Shown here one piece after another: positions 17,601-23,630 of a DNA stretch of 41,097 nt; within the stretch, counting starts at the first letter, position 1; each line of letters begins with the position of its first letter. The stretch is taken from assembly GCA_030531495.1 (NCBI GenBank), contig JAUNNJ010000014.1, positions 1-41,097 of the forward strand, read 5' to 3'. The position numbers and the translations under genes were made by a program. Source of the DNA: Bacteroidales bacterium (lineage in GTDB: Bacteria; Bacteroidota; Bacteroidia; Bacteroidales; Muribaculaceae). Under the pieces are notes generated by a model. The model was not told the origin of the DNA and searched no databases. It saw only the letters and a program-made list of their open reading frames with translations.

Positions 17601-18269
17601 ACTAAAATATTTCTTGTGATAATTGCCATCCACATTCAATACGGTTGGAGCAACTGAATGGGTGTGGAATTCCATAGTGAGGTATGTACATTTGCCTAAT
17701 ACGTGTGCACCATCGTCCATACACACATCGCTGGTCCAAGAGCCATCGCTATTGACCTTTCCCACATAGGTGCCGCCGTTATTTTTCTTGCGACGAGCAA
17801 GGAGCGAAGTGATTACTTGCCCATTTTGCTTTTTGGAGCCGTCTTTGGTGTAGAAAAGATAGATGTAGCTACCACTGGCACCCGAATTGAGGTCGTAAGC
17901 CTCGTTTTTTCCGTAAATGCCTACAGGATAGTAAGTGCGACCACCGTAAGTGAAAGAAGTGACACCCTTGTACTTCTTGCCAGCAAGCACGATAAAATTA
18001 GTGATGCCTTCTGCTGCATTATCGCTAGTGGTGTAATATAAGCCCAAACTTTCAGCTACACCCAACATTTCTTTGCAGTTCATGGCTGCATGGAAGCCGT
18101 CCTCGTCCATGACGATATTGAAATTCTTCTTAATATAGTCAAAATCGCGACCTTCGCCTGGGTCCACTGCATCGCTCCATACATATATTTTGTCGATGTA
18201 GGCATAGGCATTGTTCACTCCAAGTAATGCCTGCAGCGCAGCGCATATAATATATTTATAAAGTTTCAT
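14634..18269 (-). CDS. Large secreted GLUG-type protein with repeated CxxC modules
   Basis: 1211-aa exported protein. MKLYKYIICAALQALLGVNNAYA is a signal peptide. Residues about 315-560 carry GLUG-like units (GERVGLLAGWLRGGSIMRCH, LFTGGLVGHAAS) of the kind found in bacterial adhesins, following the usual lead-in GTGTEDDPILINSATDLLSF. Five CxxC pairs (CDEC, CPDC, CDLC, CTEC, CTIC), each near His residues, are spread through the protein; they look like small zinc-ribbon or disulfide modules. A 31-residue unit is exactly doubled at about residues 450-515 (see repeat at 16735-16926). The C terminus (IYNAAGQQLSNMQPG ... KVMK) nearly equals that of the 12309 gene. Probably a cell-surface adhesin or matrix protein; precise role unknown. 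It lies 66 bases after the SUMF1-like gene, in the same operon. Confidence 0.78.
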   Translation of the reverse strand: MKLYKYIICAALQALLGVNNAYAYIDKIYVWSDAVDPGEGRDFDYIKKNFNIVMDEDGFHAAMNCKEMLGVAESLGLYYTTSDNAAEGITNFIVLAGKKYKGVTSFTYGGRTYYPVGIYGKNEAYDLNSGASGSYIYLFYTKDGSKKQNGQVITSLLARRKKNNGGTYVGKVNSDGSWTSDVCMDDGAHVLGKCTYLTMEFHTHSVAPTVLNVDGNYHKKYFSCCSHGLVRSEWIEEHHCDHEIKGIARVANCVERALVGYRCDECHGYGELEEVGDFAPDNHRSAPVQLEDGRWQCPDCHAYVNPGTGTEDDPILINSATDLLSFANRVNGGETSLCARLMKDVDFKDMAWTIIKNYSGVFDGNNHTITNLMVNNVDAKVSGFIGTLTGAAVVKDLTLEGVNNTPSGERVGLLAGWLRGGSIMRCHVRGTVIGGLFTGGLVGHAASAVGPCSINDCTVKCHVVGTAEESVDRPCAAGVVGPCSINDCTVKCHVVGTAEESVDRPCAAGVVGALWTADFKLHNIYANCRVEGKHDRIKSSALWSNSDVTFAPGEVSNVFYDFSSICNGLTAQAMVDNQKHGTVIRHADVTNGKMAVLFNADSIQGKGVWHQTFGVDVLPVTDPSHNTLYADATVYPDCESTATETGVSDRKAGDEVRYHKVGHQTMTKASPNQRNHSCLHPSGKNLYLCDLCMNSMPNFVLMPDGVTARVDGAVEYVKKHTMEHWAATYDCEQGGRTEAWHCTECDNLFSNDDATTDDNMLALESTFVDPQGIADIELEAKTALPEVEVFSSIDNPDSWRFKFMKEGSAAIYNFDQSTVKGVEVDFAEFTHTVSSAEIEKMTFEIEGQTSVSPANVYFTFYVNGKPYKQYDDHVGLNTIPHHGEEPFVVKNLKAGDVIRIVTTVSKNSFYDKDTVKVAIKPHVTEGGHSLHLCADHADANGLYRAVCTICGKEYKYIRHAVNDEANIVVTPKDEEGYMANGVNFYGPFKSPVNFDASLAVYSGEFQESEEWQTLCLPFAFGLDDVEGDAKLYTISDVKTSGNTTYLCIEDAPDYIPAGTPLLVKRIVANDSKAAKAPEANATFVVKGHWTEVINAMEEQPINDNWTVKGAFAPAALDPAQGKAQYYSVSGSDILKNEGEASADAYRLWVEGVSTASHLVIHYGVPTGIKDIPVGDCEVKAIYNAAGQQLSNMQPGVNIILFTDGTTAKVMK
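16735..16926. repeat. Perfect 93-bp tandem duplication inside the GLUG protein gene
   Basis: Bases 16735-16827 are repeated without a mismatch at 16828-16920, followed by six more matching bases to 16926. The period of 93 keeps frame and doubles a 31-residue unit containing INDCTVKCHVVGTAEESVD. The lack of any substitution indicates a very recent event or an assembly artefact. Confidence 0.92.
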
Positions 18270-18335
18270 AGCCGTTGCTTTTAAAATCTGTTTGTCATTT
18301 TCATTGTCTCTAAAAAAGTCGTAATCTCGCGAGCA

Positions 18336-19178
18336 TTATTCCTCTGCCTCGAAGTTTTCATAACCAGGTTCTATGTCCTTCGTTGAAACCACGAATCTAA
18401 TTCCCACCGTCTTGTCGCCTTTGCCTTCAGGCAGACAGAAGCCACGGTAAGCGGTGCGGCACTGTTCGGGATTAGAGATGTAGCTACCGCCACGAGTGAC
18501 GATGCCTAATGCAGTCTTGGGATTGCTCACGGCATTGTTGCAAGGCTCGTACCAAGAATTACACATTTCGCTCACATTGCCGCTCATGTCATAGATTCCC
18601 AAAGAGTTGGGCTTGAGTTTATTCACCTCCTGTGAAGCATTTCCTTGTGAGGGCTCTATATACCATGCCACATCTTTGATGGCATCGCTGCCGCTGTAGC
18701 GAGTGCCTGTTGCACACTGACCTCCGCGGGCTATATATTCCCATTCAGCCTCTGTGGGCAAACGGAAAAGATGGGTGTTTGAGACGAAGTCGTTCAGTTT
18801 CTTGACGAAATCCAAAGCTTGGTTGTACGACATGCCATAGGCTGGATATCTGTCGCCCAATCCCTGTTCGCTGGTCCACAGATCGGAAACAGCCTTATCG
18901 CCACCCACAATTTTCCATTGCTCTTGGGTGATTTCTGTTTCGCATACATAGAGGTCTTCAACTTCCACCTCTCGAGCAGGCATCTCGTCGTATTCTGCGC
19001 CCTGTTGCTCTGCAGTGGCACCAATGGTGATTTTGCCACCATGGACAAGGTACATACGCATTCCTGAGTTACCAATTCCTCGGAAAAGCTTCTTGGCGGG
19101 ATATTTCACATCTCCGTTTTGTGCATTGCCAGCCATAGCCACAAGCAGCAACATCATTGATAAAAATAATTTTTTCAT
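18336..19178 (-). CDS. Secreted SUMF1 / formylglycine-generating-enzyme-like protein
   Basis: 280-aa protein with signal peptide MKKLFLSMMLLLVAMAGNAQ and one SUMF1 (FGE-sulfatase) domain from about residue 40 to 265. The family landmarks are present in order: YVCETEITQEQWKIV, PAYGMSYNQALDF, FRLPTEAEWEYIARGG, LGIYDMSGNVSEMCNSWY, VTRGGSY and TVGIRFVV. True formylglycine-generating enzymes oxidise sulfatase cysteines; most Bacteroidota members are instead structural or lectin-like parts of surface systems. Cysteines occur in EQCRTAYRGFC, but whether they match the enzyme's metal-binding pair cannot be judged by eye, and no sulfatase gene is nearby. It is the first large gene of an apparent operon with three other exported proteins and lies 68 bases after a small membrane ORF. 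Confidence 0.82.
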   Translation of the reverse strand: MKKLFLSMMLLLVAMAGNAQNGDVKYPAKKLFRGIGNSGMRMYLVHGGKITIGATAEQQGAEYDEMPAREVEVEDLYVCETEITQEQWKIVGGDKAVSDLWTSEQGLGDRYPAYGMSYNQALDFVKKLNDFVSNTHLFRLPTEAEWEYIARGGQCATGTRYSGSDAIKDVAWYIEPSQGNASQEVNKLKPNSLGIYDMSGNVSEMCNSWYEPCNNAVSNPKTALGIVTRGGSYISNPEQCRTAYRGFCLPEGKGDKTVGIRFVVSTKDIEPGYENFEAEE

Positions 19179-19246
19179 TGTTATAATGATTTGAAATAGT
19201 TGTTCATGATTTTAAGTATATGTTTACATATCCATATTTACGCATT

Positions 19247-19357
19247 TCATCCCTTGAAGAATTCAAAAATTGCGGCAAATGCCACCACCAACACTGACAA
19301 TACAATGATAATGTGGCTGGCATTCTGCAAAATGATATGTTTTAATTGCTTTTTCAT
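19247..19357 (-). CDS. Small 36-aa single-span membrane protein (candidate)
   Basis: Minus-strand ATG at 19357 opens a 36-codon frame: MKKQLKHIILQNASH, then a hydrophobic stretch rich in Ile, Val, Leu and Ala (about residues 16-33), ending FEFFKG and TGA. The layout (basic N terminus, one transmembrane helix, short polar end) is that of genuine small membrane proteins. A perfect -7 box stands 23 bases upstream, closer than to any other start, and the operon of four exported proteins begins 68 bases downstream. No family is recognised. Conservation across genomes would be needed for certainty. Confidence 0.6.
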   Translation of the reverse strand: MKKQLKHIILQNASHIIIVLSVLVVAFAAIFEFFKG

Positions 19358-19380
19358 AGTTAAAGCAGTTTTATCGTTTA

Positions 19381-19388
19381 CAAATCTA
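19381..19388 (-). promoter_or_regulatory. Promoter -7 element of the small ORF and secreted-protein operon
   Basis: Minus-strand TAGATTTG matches TAnnTTTG exactly, 23 bases before the 36-aa ORF. It is the only clear promoter before the genes running from 19178 down to 12309. A 5-bp hairpin just upstream (GCTGG-TTTCAC-CCAGC near 19407-19422) may end the preceding lipoprotein transcript. Confidence 0.6.
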
Positions 19389-19429
19389 TTAACCGATGCT
19401 CTTACTGCTGGTTTCACCCAGCGAAAGCA

Positions 19430-19948
19430 TTACCAATCGTACTCGGTATAGCTAAAGACTGCATACATATCTTTATTCAAACTCTTTCGGGTGGCAATGG
19501 TGATGTCGGTGTGCTTACCTTTAAGCGTGGTGTCCCACATATCGTATTGGTCAGATATTGACAGAGGGTGCCATTCGCCCACGCCATGCGCTGTAGACAG
19601 CTGCTTTTGGAATTTGGCGAAGTCGTTGTTTTTCGAATATATCACAATGCTCATCACAAGCCCGTCTTTACCGATATGGTAAGAATAGGAGCGTCCATCC
19701 TTGTGGTTGAAATCGTATACAGTGTTACCACTGTCAGTATAAGTGTTAGGATCTTCCACGAATCCTTCATAGCTTTTCATAAATGCTCGCACATCAGAGA
19801 TAGTGCAGTGCCACTGAATGCATGGAGCCTTGTAGACAAATTCTTGGGGATCGGGAACAGGCTTTGGTTCATCTTTATCATCACCACAAGAGCAGAAAAC
19901 TGTTGTTGCGAAAATCATCGCCATCAACAAAAATAAATTCTTTTTCAT
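19430..19948 (-). CDS. Lipoprotein of unknown function under the TTTATAA-site promoter
   Basis: 172-aa predicted lipoprotein. MKKNLFLLMAMIFATTVFCSC is a lipoprotein-type signal with the likely lipidated Cys21 (Cys19 possible), followed by GDDKDEPKPVPDP. Acidic residues just after the Cys resemble the Bacteroidota surface-export signal, so display on the outer face is plausible. The mature part (SDVRAFMKSYEGF, YSYHIGKDGLVMSIVIYSKN) is alpha/beta and unrecognised. ATG 19948 starts the signal; the open frame continues 69 codons upstream only because it crosses the conserved promoter block. It is divergent from the membrane AraC-family regulator gene at 20174 and shares the intergenic region with it, which makes it a likely target of that regulator. 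Confidence 0.75.
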   Translation of the reverse strand: MKKNLFLLMAMIFATTVFCSCGDDKDEPKPVPDPQEFVYKAPCIQWHCTISDVRAFMKSYEGFVEDPNTYTDSGNTVYDFNHKDGRSYSYHIGKDGLVMSIVIYSKNNDFAKFQKQLSTAHGVGEWHPLSISDQYDMWDTTLKGKHTDITIATRKSLNKDMYAVFSYTEYDW

Positions 19949-20003
19949 AATCGTAAGTTTTTTTATCGTTAATAATTTTTTTGTTCGATTTGTTTTCGTG
20001 CTG

Positions 20004-20118
20004 CAAAGTTCCGCATCGGCCATACCCGTTTCTTTATAAAAACAGGAAAAAAATTTATAAGTTTTTATAAAAACCTCCACAAATCTCCAATTTTGCCCGA
20101 ATTTGAACATTTTTATAA
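20004..20118 (-). promoter_or_regulatory. Promoter and four TTTATAA-type sites, copy 2
   Basis: Minus-strand promoter of the lipoprotein gene, with GAACTTTG (complement of 20004-20011) as the -7-like element. Sites: TTTATAAA 20033-20040, TTTATAA 20054-20060, TTTTTATAA 20062-20070 and TTTTTATAA 20110-20118. Offsets from the -7 box (29) and between sites (21, 8, 48) equal those in copy 1 at 12018-12134. The farthest site also lies about 30 bases before the regulator's own -7 box at 20141, so one set of sites could serve both directions. Confidence 0.72.
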
Positions 20119-20140
20119 CGACAAAACAGATTCTTTTTTT

Positions 20141-20148
20141 TAATTTTG
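20141..20148 (+). promoter_or_regulatory. Promoter -7 element of the membrane AraC-type regulator
   Basis: TAATTTTG matches TAnnTTTG and stands 26 bases before the ATG at 20174. Confidence 0.65.
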
Positions 20149-20173
20149 CATACACAACGAAAAAAAATCAACA

Positions 20174-21400
20174 ATGCTATTACCTCTAATATATTTTCTG
20201 CCCTGCATCGTTTCGCTTTTGTGGTTTGTTTCGTTCCTCCTGAAGAAGAACAACAATCACCAGCGATTCTTCTGCTACGCAGAGGGATTCTCTGTCATCT
20301 TATATATGATTTTCGGGATTTATCTGTTTCCCGACATCGACTACAGCACGATGGTGAAGATGGAGGCGGTGTGCCTGCCGTTAGGGTTATTGTACCCCGT
20401 GCTACTAATCGCCTGCTTGTACATCCATCTTACGGGCCGACGGCTGAAAGCGCAATGGATGTTTCTGCTCATCGTTCCAGCCATTGTGGTAGGCGTGGCA
20501 GTGAATTTGCTGTGCTTCATTATCGGCTTCGACAAAGCTGCCATAGTCAGCAAAATGTTTGCATCGCCAGAAGGGCTCACAGGGCAATTCGATACACAAC
20601 TGAATCAGCTGTACTGCTTCTTTACATATTATGTGTTTGTGGTATTAACAGCCATATTTTTGATTGTCACCTGCTGTGAATGCATTGCCATCCTCCGCAA
20701 GCAAGGCTACCGACTGGGCGATGTGTGCCGATTCCTCTTCAAGAAAAAAGCCACTACAAGGGCACGAGTCATCGCCATTATGGTGCTGACAGAAATAGTA
20801 TTGGTAATTCCGCCTATGGCGATTGGGAGTGTGTATTTCTCTCATAATATGATTTTAGGCGCCACAATCGTGATTACACTTGCCGTGACCAAGCACCTCG
20901 TGGCATATCTCGAATTTTACAGCGACGACAACCGCCCTGTAACGCTTTACGAGCTGTCGCACCTCTCGCTGTTTTACGGCAAGGTAGAGGGTGAAGAAGA
21001 ACACGTGGTAGAAAAGCAAGCGGAAGTGAAAGTTTCTCCCGCACAACTGAAAATGGACAAACGTTTCGAAAAATTCAAAGAGCTGATGGAAGTGCAGCAA
21101 GTGTGGAAAGACGAAGACCTCACCGCTGCATCGCTGTGCGAAATGATGGATGTGGGCCGAACCACACTGTCGGCCATGATTAGCCAACACTACGATAAAC
21201 CGCTGCGCGACCTCATCAACCACTATCGCATAGAGGAAGCAAAAAGATTTATGATTGAGAATCCTAAAGCCACTCAAGAAATGGTGGCACAAAATTGCGG
21301 ATTCAAAAATGCCCAATATTTCAATACGCAATTTAAAAAAGTAGTGGGCGATACGCCTGCCATGTGGCTTGCAGGAAGAGACACAAAGAACGACGAATAG
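20174..21400 (+). CDS. Membrane-anchored AraC-family transcriptional regulator
   Basis: 408-aa protein. Residues 1-250 contain about seven hydrophobic helices (PLIYFLPCIVSLLWFVSFLL, LGLLYPVLLIACLYIHLT, FLLIVPAIVVGVAVNLLCFIIG, TYYVFVVLTAIFLIVTCC and others). A charged linker (about 250-295) follows, then a C-terminal AraC/XylS DNA-binding domain with two helix-turn-helix units: LTAASLCEMMDVGRTTLSAMI and ATQEMVAQNCGFKNAQYFNTQF, preceding KKVVGDTPAMW. Such membrane-embedded AraC regulators are common in Bacteroidota and are thought to sense a signal at or in the membrane while binding DNA. It is divergent from the lipoprotein gene at 19948, and the shared intergenic region contains four spaced TTTATAA-type sites, likely its operators. 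The downstream gene at 21537 has its own promoter. Confidence 0.87.
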   Translation: MLLPLIYFLPCIVSLLWFVSFLLKKNNNHQRFFCYAEGFSVILYMIFGIYLFPDIDYSTMVKMEAVCLPLGLLYPVLLIACLYIHLTGRRLKAQWMFLLIVPAIVVGVAVNLLCFIIGFDKAAIVSKMFASPEGLTGQFDTQLNQLYCFFTYYVFVVLTAIFLIVTCCECIAILRKQGYRLGDVCRFLFKKKATTRARVIAIMVLTEIVLVIPPMAIGSVYFSHNMILGATIVITLAVTKHLVAYLEFYSDDNRPVTLYELSHLSLFYGKVEGEEEHVVEKQAEVKVSPAQLKMDKRFEKFKELMEVQQVWKDEDLTAASLCEMMDVGRTTLSAMISQHYDKPLRDLINHYRIEEAKRFMIENPKATQEMVAQNCGFKNAQYFNTQFKKVVGDTPAMWLAGRDTKNDE

Positions 21401-21498
21401 ATGGTACATCGGCCAGGTCACTCTACAATATCAACAATCGAAGGAGCGCACTACTGAAATTTATCGCCTAAAAGCGAGGAGATTTCACGAAAAATGTG

Positions 21499-21506
21499 TA
21501 AATTTG
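21499..21506 (+). promoter_or_regulatory. Promoter -7 element of the AAA/CYTH-type gene
   Basis: TAAATTTG matches TAnnTTTG and stands 31 bases before ATG 21537. This placement supports 21537 rather than the longer upstream frame that overlaps the regulator gene. Confidence 0.6.
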
Positions 21507-21536
21507 AACTTTAAGACTCCACTATACACAAAGATT

Positions 21537-22619
21537 ATGAGCAACATCAAGAAAATCGTACTCACAGGCGGTCCTTGCGCAGGTAAGACCACTGCATTAG
21601 TAAAAATCATAGAGTATTTCTCAAGCCGCGGCTACAAGGTGTTTACCGTGCCCGAAGTGCCCACCATTTTCCTCCAAGCCGGTATGGACTACCTGACTAA
21701 AAACAAAGCCCTTTTCTATGAAGGCGAAAAGGCCACTCTTGAAATACAGATGGCAATGGAACGCTCGTTCATGAAAATGGCTGAGCAATGCGAAGAGCCT
21801 ACCGTAGTGATTTGCGACCGTGGCGCGCTCGACATTTCAGCATATCTTCCTGCAGAAATGTGGCAAGAAATCACCTCGCTGTGCGGAACAACTTCGGCAG
21901 AACTTCGCGAATCGTACGATGCAGTGCTCCACCTCGTGTCGGCTGCCGACGGTGCTGAACAATTCTACAACACTACCAGCAACGAAGTGCGCACCGAAGG
22001 CCTTGAACTGGCCCGCACACTCGACAAGAAGGTGATTGAAGCATGGGCTGGCCATCCACACTTGCGCGTAATCAACAACCACGAAGACTTTGACCACAAA
22101 CTGGGCCGCGTGCTTCAAGAAATTTCGAGCGTGCTCGAATTGCCTCAACCAATCGAGGAAAGCAGAAAGTACATAGTGGAGGTGCAGGGCGAAATAGAAG
22201 GCGCTGTAAAGAGCGAAATCACACAAACCTATCTGGTGGCAGAACCCGACTGCGAAGTGCGTCTGCGCCGTCGCGAATGGCAAGGAAAATCGTTCTATAT
22301 CCACACCACAACCAAGCGCATTTCACAGAACGAACAGCTGGTGACCGAACGACAAATCAGCAAAAATCTCTACACTTCACTGCTCCAGCAAGCCGACCCA
22401 TATCGCCAAACCATCCAAAAGACTCGTTGCAGTTTTATCTGGAAAGGCCAATATTTTGAGCTCGACACCTACAAGACTCCTTGCGAGGGTCTCGTGATTC
22501 TCGAAACCAGAGATGTGGCCGCAGGCGAAGCGGTGAAATTCCCACCTTTCTTGCGTGTGCTTGAAGATATCACAGGCAACAAGAAATACTACAACTACAC
22601 GATGGCTGTGAAGCACTAA
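21537..22619 (+). CDS. AAA-type ATPase fused to CYTH-like triphosphate tunnel domain
   Basis: 360-aa cytoplasmic protein. The N-terminal half (1-185) is a P-loop nucleoside-kinase-like domain: Walker A GGPCAGKTT at 11-19, VFTVPEVPT at about 35-43 and VVICDRGALD as the second acidic strand. The C-terminal half (about 195-360) reads as a CYTH/triphosphate-tunnel fold: ITQTYL with alternating charged strands EVRLRRREW, IHTTTKRIS, ERQISKNLY, KTRCSFIWKGQYFELDTY and LVILETRD. These alternating Glu, Lys and Arg residues would line the tunnel and bind triphosphate with a metal. P-loop kinase plus tunnel domain recalls plant TTM1/2-type enzymes; the substrate here (inorganic triphosphate or a nucleotide) is not known. 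It is followed after 34 bases by an alpha/beta hydrolase in the same orientation. Confidence 0.8.
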   Translation: MSNIKKIVLTGGPCAGKTTALVKIIEYFSSRGYKVFTVPEVPTIFLQAGMDYLTKNKALFYEGEKATLEIQMAMERSFMKMAEQCEEPTVVICDRGALDISAYLPAEMWQEITSLCGTTSAELRESYDAVLHLVSAADGAEQFYNTTSNEVRTEGLELARTLDKKVIEAWAGHPHLRVINNHEDFDHKLGRVLQEISSVLELPQPIEESRKYIVEVQGEIEGAVKSEITQTYLVAEPDCEVRLRRREWQGKSFYIHTTTKRISQNEQLVTERQISKNLYTSLLQQADPYRQTIQKTRCSFIWKGQYFELDTYKTPCEGLVILETRDVAAGEAVKFPPFLRVLEDITGNKKYYNYTMAVKH

Positions 22620-22653
22620 TCAGCTACACTCGAGGCTATAAAGAGCATACGTT

Positions 22654-23412
22654 ATGAGCAAACTTATTCTTGCAATTATTATAGCACTCGTTGCTTTCAG
22701 CGCTCGCTGCGAGAACGGAGTGGACCAAGTGATTGCCATCAACGGCATTACCACACATTATGTGACAGCCGGCCCAGAAAACAGTCCTGCTGTGATTATG
22801 GTGCACGGCAACGGCGGTTCATACAAGTCGATGGAAGTGCCAATGAAAGTGATGGCCGATGCCGGATATCGCGTCTATGCCCTCGACTCTCGCGGACAAG
22901 GTCAAAATGCCCCTCTCGACGAATACCACTATTTCGACATGGCGGAAGACGTGAACGCCTTCATCGAAAAACTGCATTTGCAACAACCCGTGGTGCTGGG
23001 ATTCAGCGACGGAGGCATCATTGCCATCGAATTGGCGATGATGCACCCAGGGAATGTGAAGGCCATTGGTGCTTGCGGCGCCAATGTGCAGCCCGACGGT
23101 ATTGTGCCTAAAGCTTATGCCGATTTCAAGAAATGGGTGGACGATGCACGAAAAGCAGGGGAAAAGATACCGGCACTCACCTTGATGCTGATTGAAGAAC
23201 CCACACTCACTCCTGAGCAACTGCAAACTATCAGCGTGCCCGCACTGATTATGGCAGGTGAAAACGACCTCATCACCTTTGAACACACCGTGCACATCCA
23301 CAAATGCATCAAAGGCAGCAGCATGCTCATCCTTGGTGGCGAAGACCATGGCTCATATGTGAACAGTGGCAAAGCGGCTGAATGCTTCATTACCTTTCTT
23401 AAGGGGCTTTAG
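22654..23412 (+). CDS. Exported alpha/beta hydrolase
   Basis: 252-aa protein with an N-terminal signal-like hydrophobic segment (MSKLILAIIIALVAFSARCE) and an alpha/beta-hydrolase fold. Landmarks: oxyanion region VIMVHGNGGSYKSM, RVYALDSRGQGQN, the nucleophile elbow GFSDGG with Ser118, acid Asp205 in AGENDLI, and His232 in GGEDHGSY. The full catalytic triad is therefore present. Nothing indicates the substrate; esterase, lipase or peptidase activity in the periplasm are all possible. The 34-base gap from the ATPase gene and the absence of a -7 box between them suggest co-transcription. Confidence 0.85.
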   Translation: MSKLILAIIIALVAFSARCENGVDQVIAINGITTHYVTAGPENSPAVIMVHGNGGSYKSMEVPMKVMADAGYRVYALDSRGQGQNAPLDEYHYFDMAEDVNAFIEKLHLQQPVVLGFSDGGIIAIELAMMHPGNVKAIGACGANVQPDGIVPKAYADFKKWVDDARKAGEKIPALTLMLIEEPTLTPEQLQTISVPALIMAGENDLITFEHTVHIHKCIKGSSMLILGGEDHGSYVNSGKAAECFITFLKGL

Positions 23413-23542
23413 CCATGAGCTGCCATGCATGAAGAGAGGGATAGATGTATGACAGCCCCCTAATTCTTACAAAATTCAACAAAACCTGTAAATTTTATTA
23501 CAAACAGAACATAGAAAGTTTTAAAACATTTAAACTTTTCAC

Positions 23543-23550
23543 TAATTTTG
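23543..23550 (+). promoter_or_regulatory. Promoter -7 element of the secreted propeller-like gene
   Basis: TAATTTTG matches TAnnTTTG, 80 bases before ATG 23631, leaving an AT-rich leader of about 75 bases. Confidence 0.6.
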
Positions 23551-23630
23551 TACAAACAATAAGCATTACATGCTTTTTTTACGAAAATATACTAAACAAA
23601 ATTATTATAAACACTCCTAAAACATTTTTT

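Noticed and set aside
18336-19178. A functional sulfatase-activating enzyme
   Set aside because: No sulfatase gene lies nearby and the cysteine pair cannot be confirmed; only SUMF1-like domain membership is claimed.
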